NCBI GenBank assembly: GCA_022570795.1
Contig: JAKUDP010000028.1
Span: forward strand, 1,240,001-1,304,000
Direction of reading: 5' to 3'
Length of the DNA stretch: 64,000 nucleotides
DNA from: Sphaerulina vaccinii
Taxonomy: Eukaryota > Ascomycota > Dothideomycetes > Mycosphaerellales > Mycosphaerellaceae
This document shows, in pieces, positions 54,732 to 64,000 of this stretch. Made by a program: the position numbers and the translations under genes. Numbering within the stretch: the stretch's first letter is position 1; each line of letters begins with the position of its first letter. The notes beneath the pieces were generated by a model, which saw only the letters and a list, made by a program, of their open reading frames with translations, was not told the DNA's origin and did no database searches.

Positions 54732-55597
54732 ATGGTCGCCGACGCGCTCATCTACCACCCCTCGGTGGCCCACTTCAACCGCTTCGTAGCCACCACAGGT
54801 AAGCATGAACATATCATACATGCGACGGGAGCTATACCAGTCACCATAGACACGAAGAGCATCATCACTGATACGATGGACATGATACAGTCGGCCGCGA
54901 CAAAACCCTCCGAACAATCCAATACTTCTCGCGCTTCCTAGCCTGGTACCTCTACCGCACCAACCACCCCCAAACAACAGTAAACATCTTCGACCAAACG
55001 AAGAAATCTTTCGGATCCGCGCGAAAAGCTTTCAGAATTGGGAAGTTTGTTGAACATTTCAAAGCTGCTGCTATAGCTTCTGATTCAAAATCCATGGATC
55101 CTGTGTTGAAGTACCTTGCAGTGGGAAGACAGCTTGGGTATGGTTTCTATTTGCTTCTGGATGCGATCAGTTATTTTGATACCACGGGGATATATAAGCT
55201 GCAATCTGGAGCGAGGATTGCAAAGGAGGCTTATAGGGCTTGGTTTGTTGGTTTGGCGTGTAATATTGCAGCGGGAGTATACACATTGTACAACCTGCAA
55301 GTCATTGCGAAGAAGCAGGCGCAGAGTGGAGGTGATGCGGAGAAGAAGGTTGAGCAGAAGACGCTGGAGAGGTATGTCTCGCTGAGTGAGGGATGTGGGA
55401 GGTTGTATATGATAGCTAACTGTGTGAACAACAGGGAGAAAGCTGCTACGCAATTGCAGCTGTTGTCGGACGTTTGCGATATTACTGTGCCTAGCAGTGC
55501 TATTGGCATGGTTGATCTCGATGATGGTGTTGTTGGTTTGGCGGGAACTGTGTCCTCGCTTATTGGCCTCACTGCTGCGTGGGCGAAGACTGCATAA
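54732..55597 (+). CDS. PEX11: peroxisomal membrane protein Pex11
   Basis: Three exons (54732-54798, 54891-55371, 55435-55597) encode 236 residues, the family length. Family marks are the start VADALIYHPSVAHFNRFVAT, then TVGRDKTLRTIQYFSRFLAW (made by the first splice), RKAFRIGKFVEHFKAA, the membrane segment GYGFYLLLDAISYFDTTGIY, and the end ITVPSSAIGMVDLDDGVVGL with a final membrane helix. Pex11 shapes and divides peroxisomes. The second intron is 63 nt (GTATGT, GCTAAC branch, AACAG) with no stop and a length divisible by three, so an unspliced frame is also open; splicing gives QKTLEREKAATQLQLLSDV, which fits the family better. Identity is secure. Confidence 0.94.
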
Positions 55598-55858
55598 GAG
55601 ATCACAGAAGGAACTTGATCAGGCTGATCTGAGTAGCTCTCCCGAACCTTGCGTCTACTGTGGCGTCGAAGAGCTGTCCCTCTGCGAGTGTGTAAGATTG
55701 TTGCTTTTGGAAGCGTACGAGCGGCTGACCCGACGGGCGAGCTGTTCGCCTATCGGCAAGGCAGGTCGGCTGGACATCTATCGATATGAATATCAATACA
55801 TTCCTATGTACAATCTCCTTCACACTATTACACTACAACAGCTACCCAATTCCGAACA

Positions 55859-56659
55859 ATGCCTTCACCTCAAGAACACGCCGAAGCAGAATCCTACAAG
55901 GCATCCGGCTTCAGCAATCGCCTAGGATGGGCAAGTCAAGCATCCCTATAACCCAACAACATACGGAACGTTACAACTAACACTTATATCCCAGGGCCAA
56001 CGCCCCGCCCTCCTCCTAATCGACATCTGCGCCGCATACTTCACTCCCGGTTCCCCATTAGACTGCAGTTCAAACAACCCTTCTGCTGCTGCCAGTCCAG
56101 ACAAGATGCGAATTCTCCTTGATACTGCCAGATCAACCAACGGTGGTATACCAATCATCCATACCCAAGTCTCCTACACCAAAAAGGACATGTCTGAAGC
56201 TGGACTCTTTTATAAGAAAGCCAAAGTTATTGATGTTTGGTTGCAAGGAAATGATCATAGTAATTATAGTGCTTGTTTATCTGGCTTAAGTCCCGAGGGA
56301 GATGAACATGTAATAGTGAAGAAACATCCTTCAGCATTCTTTGGGACGGAATTATGTGGTCTTTTACATTATTTGAATGTTGATACGTTGGTCATTTGTG
56401 GTGTTTCTACGAGTGGGTGTGTTAGAGCTACGACGCTGGATGCGTTGCAAAATAATTTTCGGTGAGTACAAATATTTGAATATGGAAGTGTTTGCTGATT
56501 GATTGATTATGTAGGCCTATGGTTGTAGGAGAAGCTTGTGGTGATAGGAGTCAAGCTATTCATGATGCGAATCTGTTTGATATGGATGCTAAAATGGCGG
56601 ATGTGGTGACAGTTGAGGACGCTGTTGAGAAGTTGAAGATTGGGTGGAGGGGGAAGTGA
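55859..56659 (+). CDS. isochorismatase-like cysteine hydrolase (carbamoylsarcosine amidase type)
   Basis: Three exons (55859-55930, 55995-56461, 56515-56659) encode 227 residues. The fold is the Asp-Lys-Cys hydrolase family: catalytic Asp in RPALLLIDICAAYFTPGSPL, Lys in HVIVKKHPSAFFGTEL, and nucleophile Cys in LVICGVSTSGCVRATTLDAL. Members hydrolyse amide bonds of small molecules (for example N-carbamoylsarcosine, nicotinamide, isochorismate ether); the exact substrate here is unknown. The first intron has GC-AG ends (ATGG/GCAAGT...CCCAG), which joins SNRLGW to GQRPALLL as in homologues; no GT donor keeps the frame. The second intron is standard (GTGAGT...GTAG). No targeting signal is seen, so it is probably cytosolic. 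Confidence 0.9.
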
Positions 56660-56923
56660 AGTGGAGTTATCTTGTGGGAAGAGGTTGTACTTTGAGAAGA
56701 TCGTGCTCCGGGTTCGAGGTTATCTCTGTTTAAACACGAGAGGCAACGAAAGCAGTGCATGTCTGCTCTATTCGCATGCACAGCCGGCTTATCAACGAGA
56801 CAGTTACCACAGTAGCACAATCGGCGATCGATGCTAGATAGTATGAATGGCCGACTAGGTCTGGGAATATGTTATCAAAAGTGCCACTGCTTGACGAATA
56901 TCGTCGATCTTGCTACAGCTACA
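56660..56923. other. short convergent intergenic region
   Basis: About 260 bases between convergent genes. No feature is recognised. Confidence 0.4.
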
Positions 56924-58027
56924 CTAATCACTTTGCGCTAAGCCTTTACTCCTCTCGCACAGACTCCGCCTGAACGACCAGAACAGGTCAACGTCCTCCT
57001 TTGTGAGCATACCATCATCTGTTCCCAGTCCGCTCCTAATTGGCTCTGGGAAAGCTTGCTGTGCTTCTACTGAGGGCAGATATGGCCATGGGCTGAAGCG
57101 TCCATTCTCCACGCGATCGAAAGCGTCGAGCTTCTGGATCGCTCGCTGAACGACCAGCAGATACTGGCTGAGTATAGTGAACGGCACGCGCATGAAAGTC
57201 CACTCAAGATCGTATCGTGCCACATGGCCCAGGGGCAGAAGGTCTCTGGCAACTTTCAAGATTCCGTCAAAGTACAACCGATAGCGGAACCATCTCCTGC
57301 ACTGGGACCGCGTTAACAATCGTAACAAGACTTTGCAATCCCAGGTGATCTTCTCTGCAAGAGCATCGACGCCGAGCTCATGAAGAATTCCGGCAGTACA
57401 TCCTGTATAACATGGGACTACTGAAGGCATGTATTTGAGATATCCCCTAGGAGAAGTGTACTCCAGGTATCGCCTGAGGATTATGTCGATCTCCTCAGGG
57501 AATATTCCTAGCTCTTTCGCGGGGATATAAATATTCTTCTGCAAGTCTGTGGAACTCGAGTTCCTGGAATCGTCTCTGCCGTTCTTGTGGGATGTGATCT
57601 GCAGAGCATATTTCCAGAATCGATGGTTCCTCTTGGCAATCTCATTCGGCGGTTGACTCCGTACCTTGTAATCGATGGCGAGAACATCGATTAAGAACCT
57701 GCCTAGGTCTCTCACTTTACCGGGGGGAACCGATCGCGGCTTGAAAGCCTGGGCGGCTAGACTTCTCTTTGAAATCTCCAGGAACGTTTGTAGTCGTGGT
57801 CCGATCATGTCGCGTTTGGGCACTGTCTCAGAGTATGGCGGCGACTCCATTGTCTGTTCCATCTTGTTTTCTTCGTATACTTCTCCAATATTCTCGGAGC
57901 ATGGCGTGGGTTCCGTTCTCTGCCCCATCGTGTCTTCTTCGCGTACTTCTCCAGCATTCTCGGAGTATGGCGGGGGGTTCGTTGTCTGTTCCATCGTGTT
58001 TTCTTCACGTACTTCTCCAGTAGGCAT
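56924..58027 (-). CDS. unknown protein with N-terminal PY-like repeats
   Basis: The frame from ATG 58027 encodes 367 residues. It stays open upstream to 58216, but that part is a CA/GT microsatellite-encoded His-Thr run and is judged untranslated. The first ~66 residues are three 22-residue repeats of the form GEVREENTMEQTTNPPPYSE; copies 1 and 3 keep PPPY/SPPY, a WW-domain-binding motif, and copy 2 has TPCS instead. The remaining ~300 residues look globular and helical (LQTFLEISKRSLAAQAF, LGRFLIDVLAIDYK, ILSQYLLVVQRAIQKLDAFD) without a recognised domain. Possible link to Rsp5-type ubiquitin ligases through the PY motifs (inference). It may belong to an uncharacterised fungal family. Confidence 0.62.
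   Translation of the reverse strand: MPTGEVREENTMEQTTNPPPYSENAGEVREEDTMGQRTEPTPCSENIGEVYEENKMEQTMESPPYSETVPKRDMIGPRLQTFLEISKRSLAAQAFKPRSVPPGKVRDLGRFLIDVLAIDYKVRSQPPNEIAKRNHRFWKYALQITSHKNGRDDSRNSSSTDLQKNIYIPAKELGIFPEEIDIILRRYLEYTSPRGYLKYMPSVVPCYTGCTAGILHELGVDALAEKITWDCKVLLRLLTRSQCRRWFRYRLYFDGILKVARDLLPLGHVARYDLEWTFMRVPFTILSQYLLVVQRAIQKLDAFDRVENGRFSPWPYLPSVEAQQAFPEPIRSGLGTDDGMLTKEDVDLFWSFRRSLCERSKGLAQSD
57820..58027 (-). repeat. coding tandem repeat, three 66-bp units
   Basis: Three units of about 66 bases (22 codons) encode the N-terminal PY-like repeats of the gene at 56924. They differ mainly at third positions and at the tyrosine site of the middle copy. Confidence 0.75.
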
Positions 58028-59682
58028 GGGTGTGCGCGAAGAGGTAGCTCTGTGTGTGTGTGTATGTGTGTGTGAAGATGACCAGTGGCATAGACTGAGC
58101 TGACACGTGGAGATGCGGACTGCGGTACGCAGCCTCTCTGCAAGGTTTGGACAGTACCACGGAATCGCCTCTGCCATGTGCGTTCTGTCTGTGTGGCTCC
58201 TTTCCTTTCCACTCACCTCCTCCCGTCTCGGAACGCGATGGCATCGTCAAAACAGTGTATATGGAGAGCCTCCCTACAGGTTGGGATCATACCGTTTGAA
58301 TCGTGGATCTTCAGATTCACCGGCCTCGATTCAAGTTCAGATTTGAATCTGACTGAATCTGCATATACACCCGAATGTCCAGGACTCGACCTGATCCATT
58401 GTTCCGAAAGCAAACAAGCATTGCAAACCCAGTGGCAAACTTCTGTGAACCTTGAGAAACAGCTGTCTCCTACTCAGACCTCGCGCATGCCTCAGGCAGC
58501 CTTCCGCAGGAAAACCCGAGCTTGCTCGGTCTGAGGAATTCCGGCTGTTTTCGGTTACTTTTCACACTGCATACTACTAACTTGACAGATATACCTGCAA
58601 CATTCTGAGGAGACTAAAGCGACTATTGCGAGTCGAATGCACTAACTGGCTTGTCCGTACGATGTTGCGTTGTTGTGATATCAAGGTGTGAAGCCATTTC
58701 TGATCACTTCTTGGCACAGCTTCAGATTGCGACCGAAGCGACGCACGACAGCAACACGAATACAACACGAAAGCAGCACGTAACAGAGCCAATCAAGAGC
58801 CTGAGAGATGCTGTCAGTTGTTGCAGGTGGGGCTGTCCTTTTTATAGTGTTTTTGCGTCGCTCTGGGGCTGAGAAATGGACGTGGCTTCGCCTTAGCCGG
58901 CTCACTCAGACCAGATTGCGACAACGTCCTATGGACAAGCGGACACTTGGAGCTTGTAGAGGAGAGTCGACTTGGGTATATAGCGTGCAGTACTTGATGA
59001 TATCGATAGTGGACGTCGTCGTCGCTGTCGCTTGGAGGAAACCAGCTCAAAATGGCCTCCAGAAGAACCGTTTTTCCGCGTGCAGTCCTACAACTGAGGG
59101 TATATAACAAACAAGTCCTTCTCTTTCATATCAAACTCCACAACTTAGCTTACTACGATAGTCGCGTAGAGGGGTGGTGGTGGTGTTGTTCGTAGTTTGG
59201 TGCATTCTCTTATACAAAGTAGAAAGCTGAATAGTGTCCGAAAACAGCTTCTTTTCCTTAGGCGCTCCGCAGTACACCTGCGCGCTTCTGCCTTATAACC
59301 TGAACCTGCTCTTTCTTCGTCGTTGCCGTGGAAGGTGGTGGTCGTTGCTACGAACAAGGTGTAACTTCCAATGTTTGTTGTTACTGTTTTTCGAAGTTCG
59401 AAAAGTTGAGGATCCTCGGCACGGCGATTCTTTGGTCCGACAGCCCAATCACACTCGGCACACGTACGGAGGAGCGCCTGAGAAGGAGGCAGAGAAACAG
59501 CAGCTCGGTAGCTAGATAGGGCAAAGAACAGCGGCAAGATGCTGCTAGTCTGAATCCTACATGACTGGATATTCAGGTCGCAAGGATTCACAGTCTGAAC
59601 TTGACTGAATGCTGAAGTATCGGGAATATCACGATCCAGGACTCTAACACTATGGTTTGAATGGTATCGCAGCTCAACTTCG
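58028..59682. other. intergenic, no gene recognised
   Basis: About 1.65 kb. A GT microsatellite lies near 58050-58072. A minus-strand frame at 59145-59780 overlaps the last exon of the zinc-cluster gene in another frame and is not supported. Nothing else is seen. Confidence 0.4.
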
Positions 59683-61781
59683 TCAGGTTGCCAAGCTATG
59701 ATCCGTCGGCAGAAAAGGCATATCTGTGAAGTCCACCGCAGACCAGAAATCTGCATCAAGATAGTTGAAGAAGTCCGCATTCAAGATATCGTGCTCGTCG
59801 GGGGGCGTAGGCTGTCCAAAGTTATCCGGAGCTCGTGATGGCTTGTTGTCAGGTCTTGGAACGTTGTCAACCACATCGCTGAACTTGGTCTCGTAGATCT
59901 GCTTCATCCACCTGATTCGTTGTGCCCATTTGCCAAAGGAATCGTTGTTGACCACAAGCCCATCAATTGGAGATAACATCGCTTCATCGAAGCAACGAGT
60001 AGCTTTGTCGATGGTGTCTATGAAGCTCAATTGGTCATTCAGAGCTTTCAGGTCCCAGCCTTCCACATCTAGAGACGCAAGCTTCGTGAGGACAATGAAG
60101 GCGTGTGCGAATTGGCCCAATACGGAGAATGGCAGGAGAAGGTATGCCGATGGCGGAATGCTGAACCAGACTTCGAGGAAGGCTTTGATGGCTGATACGC
60201 ATCTGTACAAGTCGTCCAGAACGCTGCTCAATGGCGTTTTACTCACGTCATCGACGAACTCGTTTAGTGATAGTTCCCACTGTACACGCGTTAGTGGCTG
60301 GTAGATCTCGAATGTCATCTAACTCACTATTAGTACCTCTGCGGTGAGATACTGCATCTGGAGGAATATATTGTCATTTTTGCATGGGTCTCTGTTCCGT
60401 AGTCGTGCGACGTCTGCCTGGAAAGCTTTGTTGTATACCCTGGCTGGAACGTTTGACGTGTCGGTCATGTGTACAGACTCGATTACACGCTGTGACCGCA
60501 CCATCTGTAGCAGGAAGTTATCACTGTCGTACTCTTGTGCTTGCTCCAAAGCAGTGAGGCAGTCTTCCATGTGTCTCGAGAAAGGCATTGCATCAAACTT
60601 CTTGAAAGACGATGACTGGTTCGACGACAGGTAAAAGAGTCCGAGCAAGATTCGATTCTCTTCCATGCTCGGCTGGCCAACTGGAGCTGTAGTATCGAAG
60701 TCTGGCTTAAAAGGTCGAGCCCTTCGATCGAATCCAAGATCAATGGTCATGGCGGTGGCCAGGTAAAGCAAGTTTGTGATCTGGTAACTCCAGAATATGT
60801 GAGGATGATACCAGGCAACAAGGATGATGATGGCTTGTAACAAGTCCACTGACTTCTCTCCTTTCATCATGATCTTCTCGCTGATATCGCGAAGTAGCTC
60901 TTGTACCAGGTATTGCTGTCTTGGTAGGTCATGTACGATTGCGACAGTAGTGAGGGTCCGCAACAGCACTGGTTTTATTTTGTACAGATCCTGGGCAGTC
61001 GACGATGACGCTATTGGCACAAATGGCATCGCGCTTGACATCAATCGTCGGTATCGGTCCAGAAGAGTCTCAGCCTCGCTGAGAGTCACAACACGGGATC
61101 TGCCATTGATCATGGTTGCTCTCTGATCAAATGTCCCAGGAGCCTGCACCTGTTGTGAGTCGCCTGGGCAGCATAGTACATTGAGAATCTCGTTCGTTCG
61201 GTTGGCTGTCCTTTCGCTTGATGCTTGTGATATTGGAGTCGAGGGCTGTCCATAGTCAGACCGGCTGGCCATGCTGACTAGCTTGGCTGGTCTGTCGCCT
61301 GACACTTGCGATATTGGAGGCGAGAGCTGTCCATAGTCAGACCGGCTGGCTGTAGTGGCTATACTGGCTATTGGCTGTTGAGTCGACAAGGCATTGACGA
61401 GGTGCTCGATCTTGCTCTCCAGCTTCTCCAGCTGTGCTGCTCGTCTGCCAGTGTGATCAGTAAGAGCTCATGGCAGAGAAGACTACGAGCGTGGTGCCAG
61501 AAGAACTTGACATTGATAGAGACATGGTAGCACCAGGGACTTACGTTGTCTTCATAGGCTTTCGCCTCTTCAACACTGGTTCTCTCGATTGACATTCTTT
61601 CTTCAGTCTTGCACATCTACCACAAAGAATCATCAGCTCGCGATACAGTAGGAACGGGCATCGGCAGTCTCAAATACCGTTCGCAGATGTCCTCTCCTAC
61701 GCGCCGCACACAACGAGCTTTCGCCTTGCTGCATGTAGTACATGAGCGGAAAGCTGCCTTTGAAGTCGCTGAGGACTCCAT
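59683..61781 (-). CDS. Zn2Cys6 fungal transcription factor
   Basis: Four exons (61781-61678, 61616-61545, 61444-60328, 60279-59683) encode about 629 residues. The zinc cluster starts at residue 14: C-TT-C-SKAKAR-C-VRRVGEDI-C-ER-C-ARLKKE-C, the exact Cx2Cx6Cx8Cx2Cx6C pattern, with the first splice inside it. A linker (KRRKPMKT) and short coiled coil (AAQLEKLESKIEHLVNAL) follow, as in dimeric Gal4-type factors. A fungal-specific middle homology region covers about residues 190-450 (HIFWSYQITNLLYLATAMTI, MEENRILLGLFYLSSNQSS). The last intron is only 48 nt (GTGAGT, CTAAC, TACAG) and carries an in-frame TAG; without splicing the protein would stop there. Nuclear regulator; target genes unknown and no metabolic cluster surrounds it. 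Confidence 0.9.
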
Positions 61782-63199
61782 TTCCTGATGAGTCGTCTGT
61801 GAAATGTCAACAACAAGAAGTGATGATGGAGTGGGAGCGCAGACAAAGTGAACATGGTCAGACCGGCGGAGCAGGACAAAGGATAAAGCTCCGTTTCCGA
61901 CTCTGGTGCATTACTCATCCATGCCATTCCTTGTCTGCACACCACTCTCTCCCCTCCCCTCCCTCATCCTCCCATCCTTCATCAGGCAGCATCATTCGTC
62001 ACACGTCGATATGCGGCGCAAGAAGAACACGTTGAGCACTGACAGTGCGGACATTGCGGCCACAGGCCCAATATGGACAGCAATGATCCAACATGTTCGC
62101 TTTCTGTACGAGGACCAGAAAACCGCCGCGAAACCACCACATACTACTACAAACAATCAGCAGCGACCACCATATCCCACAAGATCGATTAAAGTGCACG
62201 CGATGCTGAAAGACTCTTCTTCGAAGTTCATCGAAATGCATGTTCGAACTTTCGAAGTACAAGGCACGACAAAACAGATAATCCATCGCTTCTGCTCTCC
62301 AATCCTCATTGCACTGGGGCAATACAAGCGGATAGGAGTACGGTCGTGAAGAGAGCTATCTGAGAAGACTACGATCAGACAGAGGCTGTGACATGTCAAT
62401 ATCTCTATTTCGTATACATATACTTCTATCCTCCAAGCCCGAATCGATATGTCATGGCAGGTCTCGCAGCTTCAATTACTTCAAAGTGATTATCACTTAG
62501 TCGCGTTTCGAAGGCAGCGAATTGACTGGAGAAGATACGCTTTCATACGAATCATTGTGGACACACTCGATCGAGCTCAGACCCTCCGCCTCAAAGGCGT
62601 TTCTGTTATGCTGCCTGCTTTTGATAAGACAATGCTCTAGGTCTGCGCCGCAGCTTTGCCGCCAAGTCACTGCTTGGCAATCTGCATGGATCCATTTAGT
62701 GCACTGAGTCTGTACGCCAGGCCATACCCAAGCAGATAGGCTGATGGTCATCACGAAGCAGAAAGTGTCTCTGGCCCGCGGATCGTCGACAACGTCGCCT
62801 GTCTGTGAACTCGGCAGCCCAATCGGTGCGAGCGCAAGGAGATTCCGCAACTTACTTGCAGCTGAGCTTGGTCGATGTCTGGCGATTCTCAGGCAAGCGA
62901 TCTATGAGGCCGATTTTGAGTGTCACGCTGTATCATACTCGCACTTGCGAAGCTGGATGGCCTCTTACAGCCTGGCTCGGTTCTTTCACAATCTTCTATC
63001 ACTGCAATAGTGACGAGGTTTGCAAAGCGCGCACTTACTTACGAAGCTGCAGCAGCGGTTACAGCATAGATATAGCATGGCATAGTCCACAAGACATTAT
63101 TACCATTCTCTCCGTGGAGAGCTCTATCTCTATCTACAATGCTTTCATGTACCATACATCATCTGTATCTGTGAACACCCTGATTTGCTGCTCTATCCC
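61782..63199. other. intergenic, no gene recognised
   Basis: About 1.4 kb, upstream of the zinc-cluster gene and downstream of the But2-domain gene. Several short frames occur on the plus strand (for example 61906-62349) with no domain. Nothing else is seen. Confidence 0.4.
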
Positions 63200-64000
63200 T
63201 TAACAAGCAGTAATATAAAGTCCAAGCGAGGACGGGTTCCAATCCTCGAAGAACTCCAAGCCAAGATCATTGACACTGCTAGCTTCAATGCTGATTGTCT
63301 CACCAGCCTGGCAAGCTCCACTGCTAACCACATAGCTGTTTCCAGCCTCAATGGCAATGGTGTTGAGTGTGCTTTCCTTAGATGGGCAGGTATCATAGGT
63401 AGTCGTCAAGGTTGCGGCACTGCTCAATTGAGAGAACTCAATACTGCCCTCCTCATTCCATGACCAAGCAGATGTCTCAAGATCCTTCTGCTCCGGGAAA
63501 AGGAATATGACGCTGCACGTCTTTCCTTCGTAGTCAGTTGGAACATCGAAATTGAAAATCGTCGAGCAGTCCGAGTCAATGGTGGCGTTGTACTCCGAGC
63601 CATAGGCGGTATCTGGGTGAGAAGAGCTGACCCAGGTGATGAGGTGTGGAGTTTGGTAAGAACCCTCTAGCGAAGTCTGGCATGCTGTAGCGGTTGTTGA
63701 GGTGGCAGTTTGAGTGCTGGATGGAGCGGAAGTGACCTCCAAGCTGCTGTATGCGACTGGCGATGTGGTTGATGTGGCTGCATGTGAGCTTGGTGCTGGA
63801 GCAATGGTAGAGGTAGTGTTCACAGCTGGGTAAGAAGTGGCGAACGTCGAAGGAGTGCTGGAAGACTCTGTGCAGGTCGTGGAGTCGATAATGGCTGAAC
63901 TGGCTGGAACCGTGCTCTCGACGAGTGATGATGTCGAGGAGGATGTGATCAGGTAGTAGCATCCGTTCTGCAGCTCGCAGGTCTGGCCAGTGGGGTACGA
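63200..64000 (-). CDS. secreted protein with But2 C-terminal domain, 5' end outside window
   Basis: The frame is open from the right edge to a TAA at 63200-63202, giving 266 residues of C-terminal sequence. The first part contains CELQNGCYYLITSSS and then a Ser/Thr/Ala-rich stalk, typical of secreted wall proteins. The final ~150 residues match the pattern of the fungal But2 C-terminal domain (Pfam family described as ubiquitin-3-binding protein But2): PHLITWVSSSHPDTAYGSEY, STIFNFDVPTDYEGKTCSVI, FLFPEQKDLETSAW and the ending FEDWNPSSLGLYITAC, including the terminal Cys. Despite the name, most such fungal proteins look secreted. The N-terminus and any signal peptide lie beyond the window. Confidence 0.85.
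   Translation of the reverse strand, partial: SYPTGQTCELQNGCYYLITSSSTSSLVESTVPASSAIIDSTTCTESSSTPSTFATSYPAVNTTSTIAPAPSSHAATSTTSPVAYSSLEVTSAPSSTQTATSTTATACQTSLEGSYQTPHLITWVSSSHPDTAYGSEYNATIDSDCSTIFNFDVPTDYEGKTCSVIFLFPEQKDLETSAWSWNEEGSIEFSQLSSAATLTTTYDTCPSKESTLNTIAIEAGNSYVVSSGACQAGETISIEASSVNDLGLEFFEDWNPSSLGLYITAC

Noticed and set aside
59145..59780. 211-codon minus-strand frame
   Set aside because: It overlaps the last exon of the zinc-cluster gene in another frame and lacks a domain.
60319..60321. In-frame TAG in the Zn2Cys6 gene, as if it were a pseudogene
   Set aside because: A 48-nt intron with GTGAGT donor, CTAAC branch and TACAG acceptor removes it in phase and restores the conserved LIWE-type motif.
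1..64000. Secondary-metabolite gene cluster
   Set aside because: One regulator and one hydrolase occur, but no synthase, terpene cyclase, P450 or dedicated transporter is present.

Overview
The window is nuclear DNA of a filamentous ascomycete (Pezizomycotina, most likely a Dothideomycete; this placement is an inference). Evidence: short spliceosomal introns (about 48-170 nt) with CTAAC/CTGAC-like branch sites, typical fungal families (PMP3, Zn2Cys6 regulator, But2-domain secreted protein, inactive aspartic-protease-like surface protein, IME2-type kinase), tRNA genes with introns, and unclustered genes on both strands. Exon structures were rebuilt by hand from splice signals and reading-frame continuity, so most CDS entries give exon limits that an ORF scan alone would miss.

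Layout. 0-11 kb: edge of an LPxE/F-box-like gene, PMP3, spermidine synthase, a Ser/Thr-rich GPI-like wall protein, and a divergent membrane-anchored aspartic-protease-like protein lacking the N-lobe catalytic Asp. 11-23 kb: tRNA-Arg(TCT), Dpb4 (histone-fold subunit of DNA polymerase epsilon), two unknown proteins, a BTB protein, a RING protein, LSM8 followed by a coding relic, and an IME2/ImeB-type kinase. 23.1-33.5 kb: about 10 kb without a convincing intact protein gene; it holds a tRNA-Val(TAC), two stretches that look like broken genes, tRNA-like fragments and low-complexity sequence. 33.5-43 kb: a compact housekeeping block with a NIPA/DUF803 transporter, V-ATPase subunit E, a MEMO-family protein, two unknown proteins, the Nse2 SUMO ligase and a mitochondrial oxoglutarate/malate-type carrier. 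44-64 kb: an ataxin-10-domain protein, a single-pass membrane protein, an intergenic 99-bp repeat array, a 1030-residue coiled-coil protein, PEX11, an isochorismatase-like hydrolase, an unknown protein with PY-like repeats, a Zn2Cys6 regulator and the edge of a But2-domain secreted protein.

The main discovery candidate is a set of introns that resemble each other. Three introns of the coiled-coil gene and one intron of the BTB gene 35 kb away share internal sequence, as expected of introner-like elements (mobile introns known from some Dothideomycetes). One member has a GC-AG boundary. The other genes are ordinary housekeeping and surface functions and do not form a metabolic cluster.
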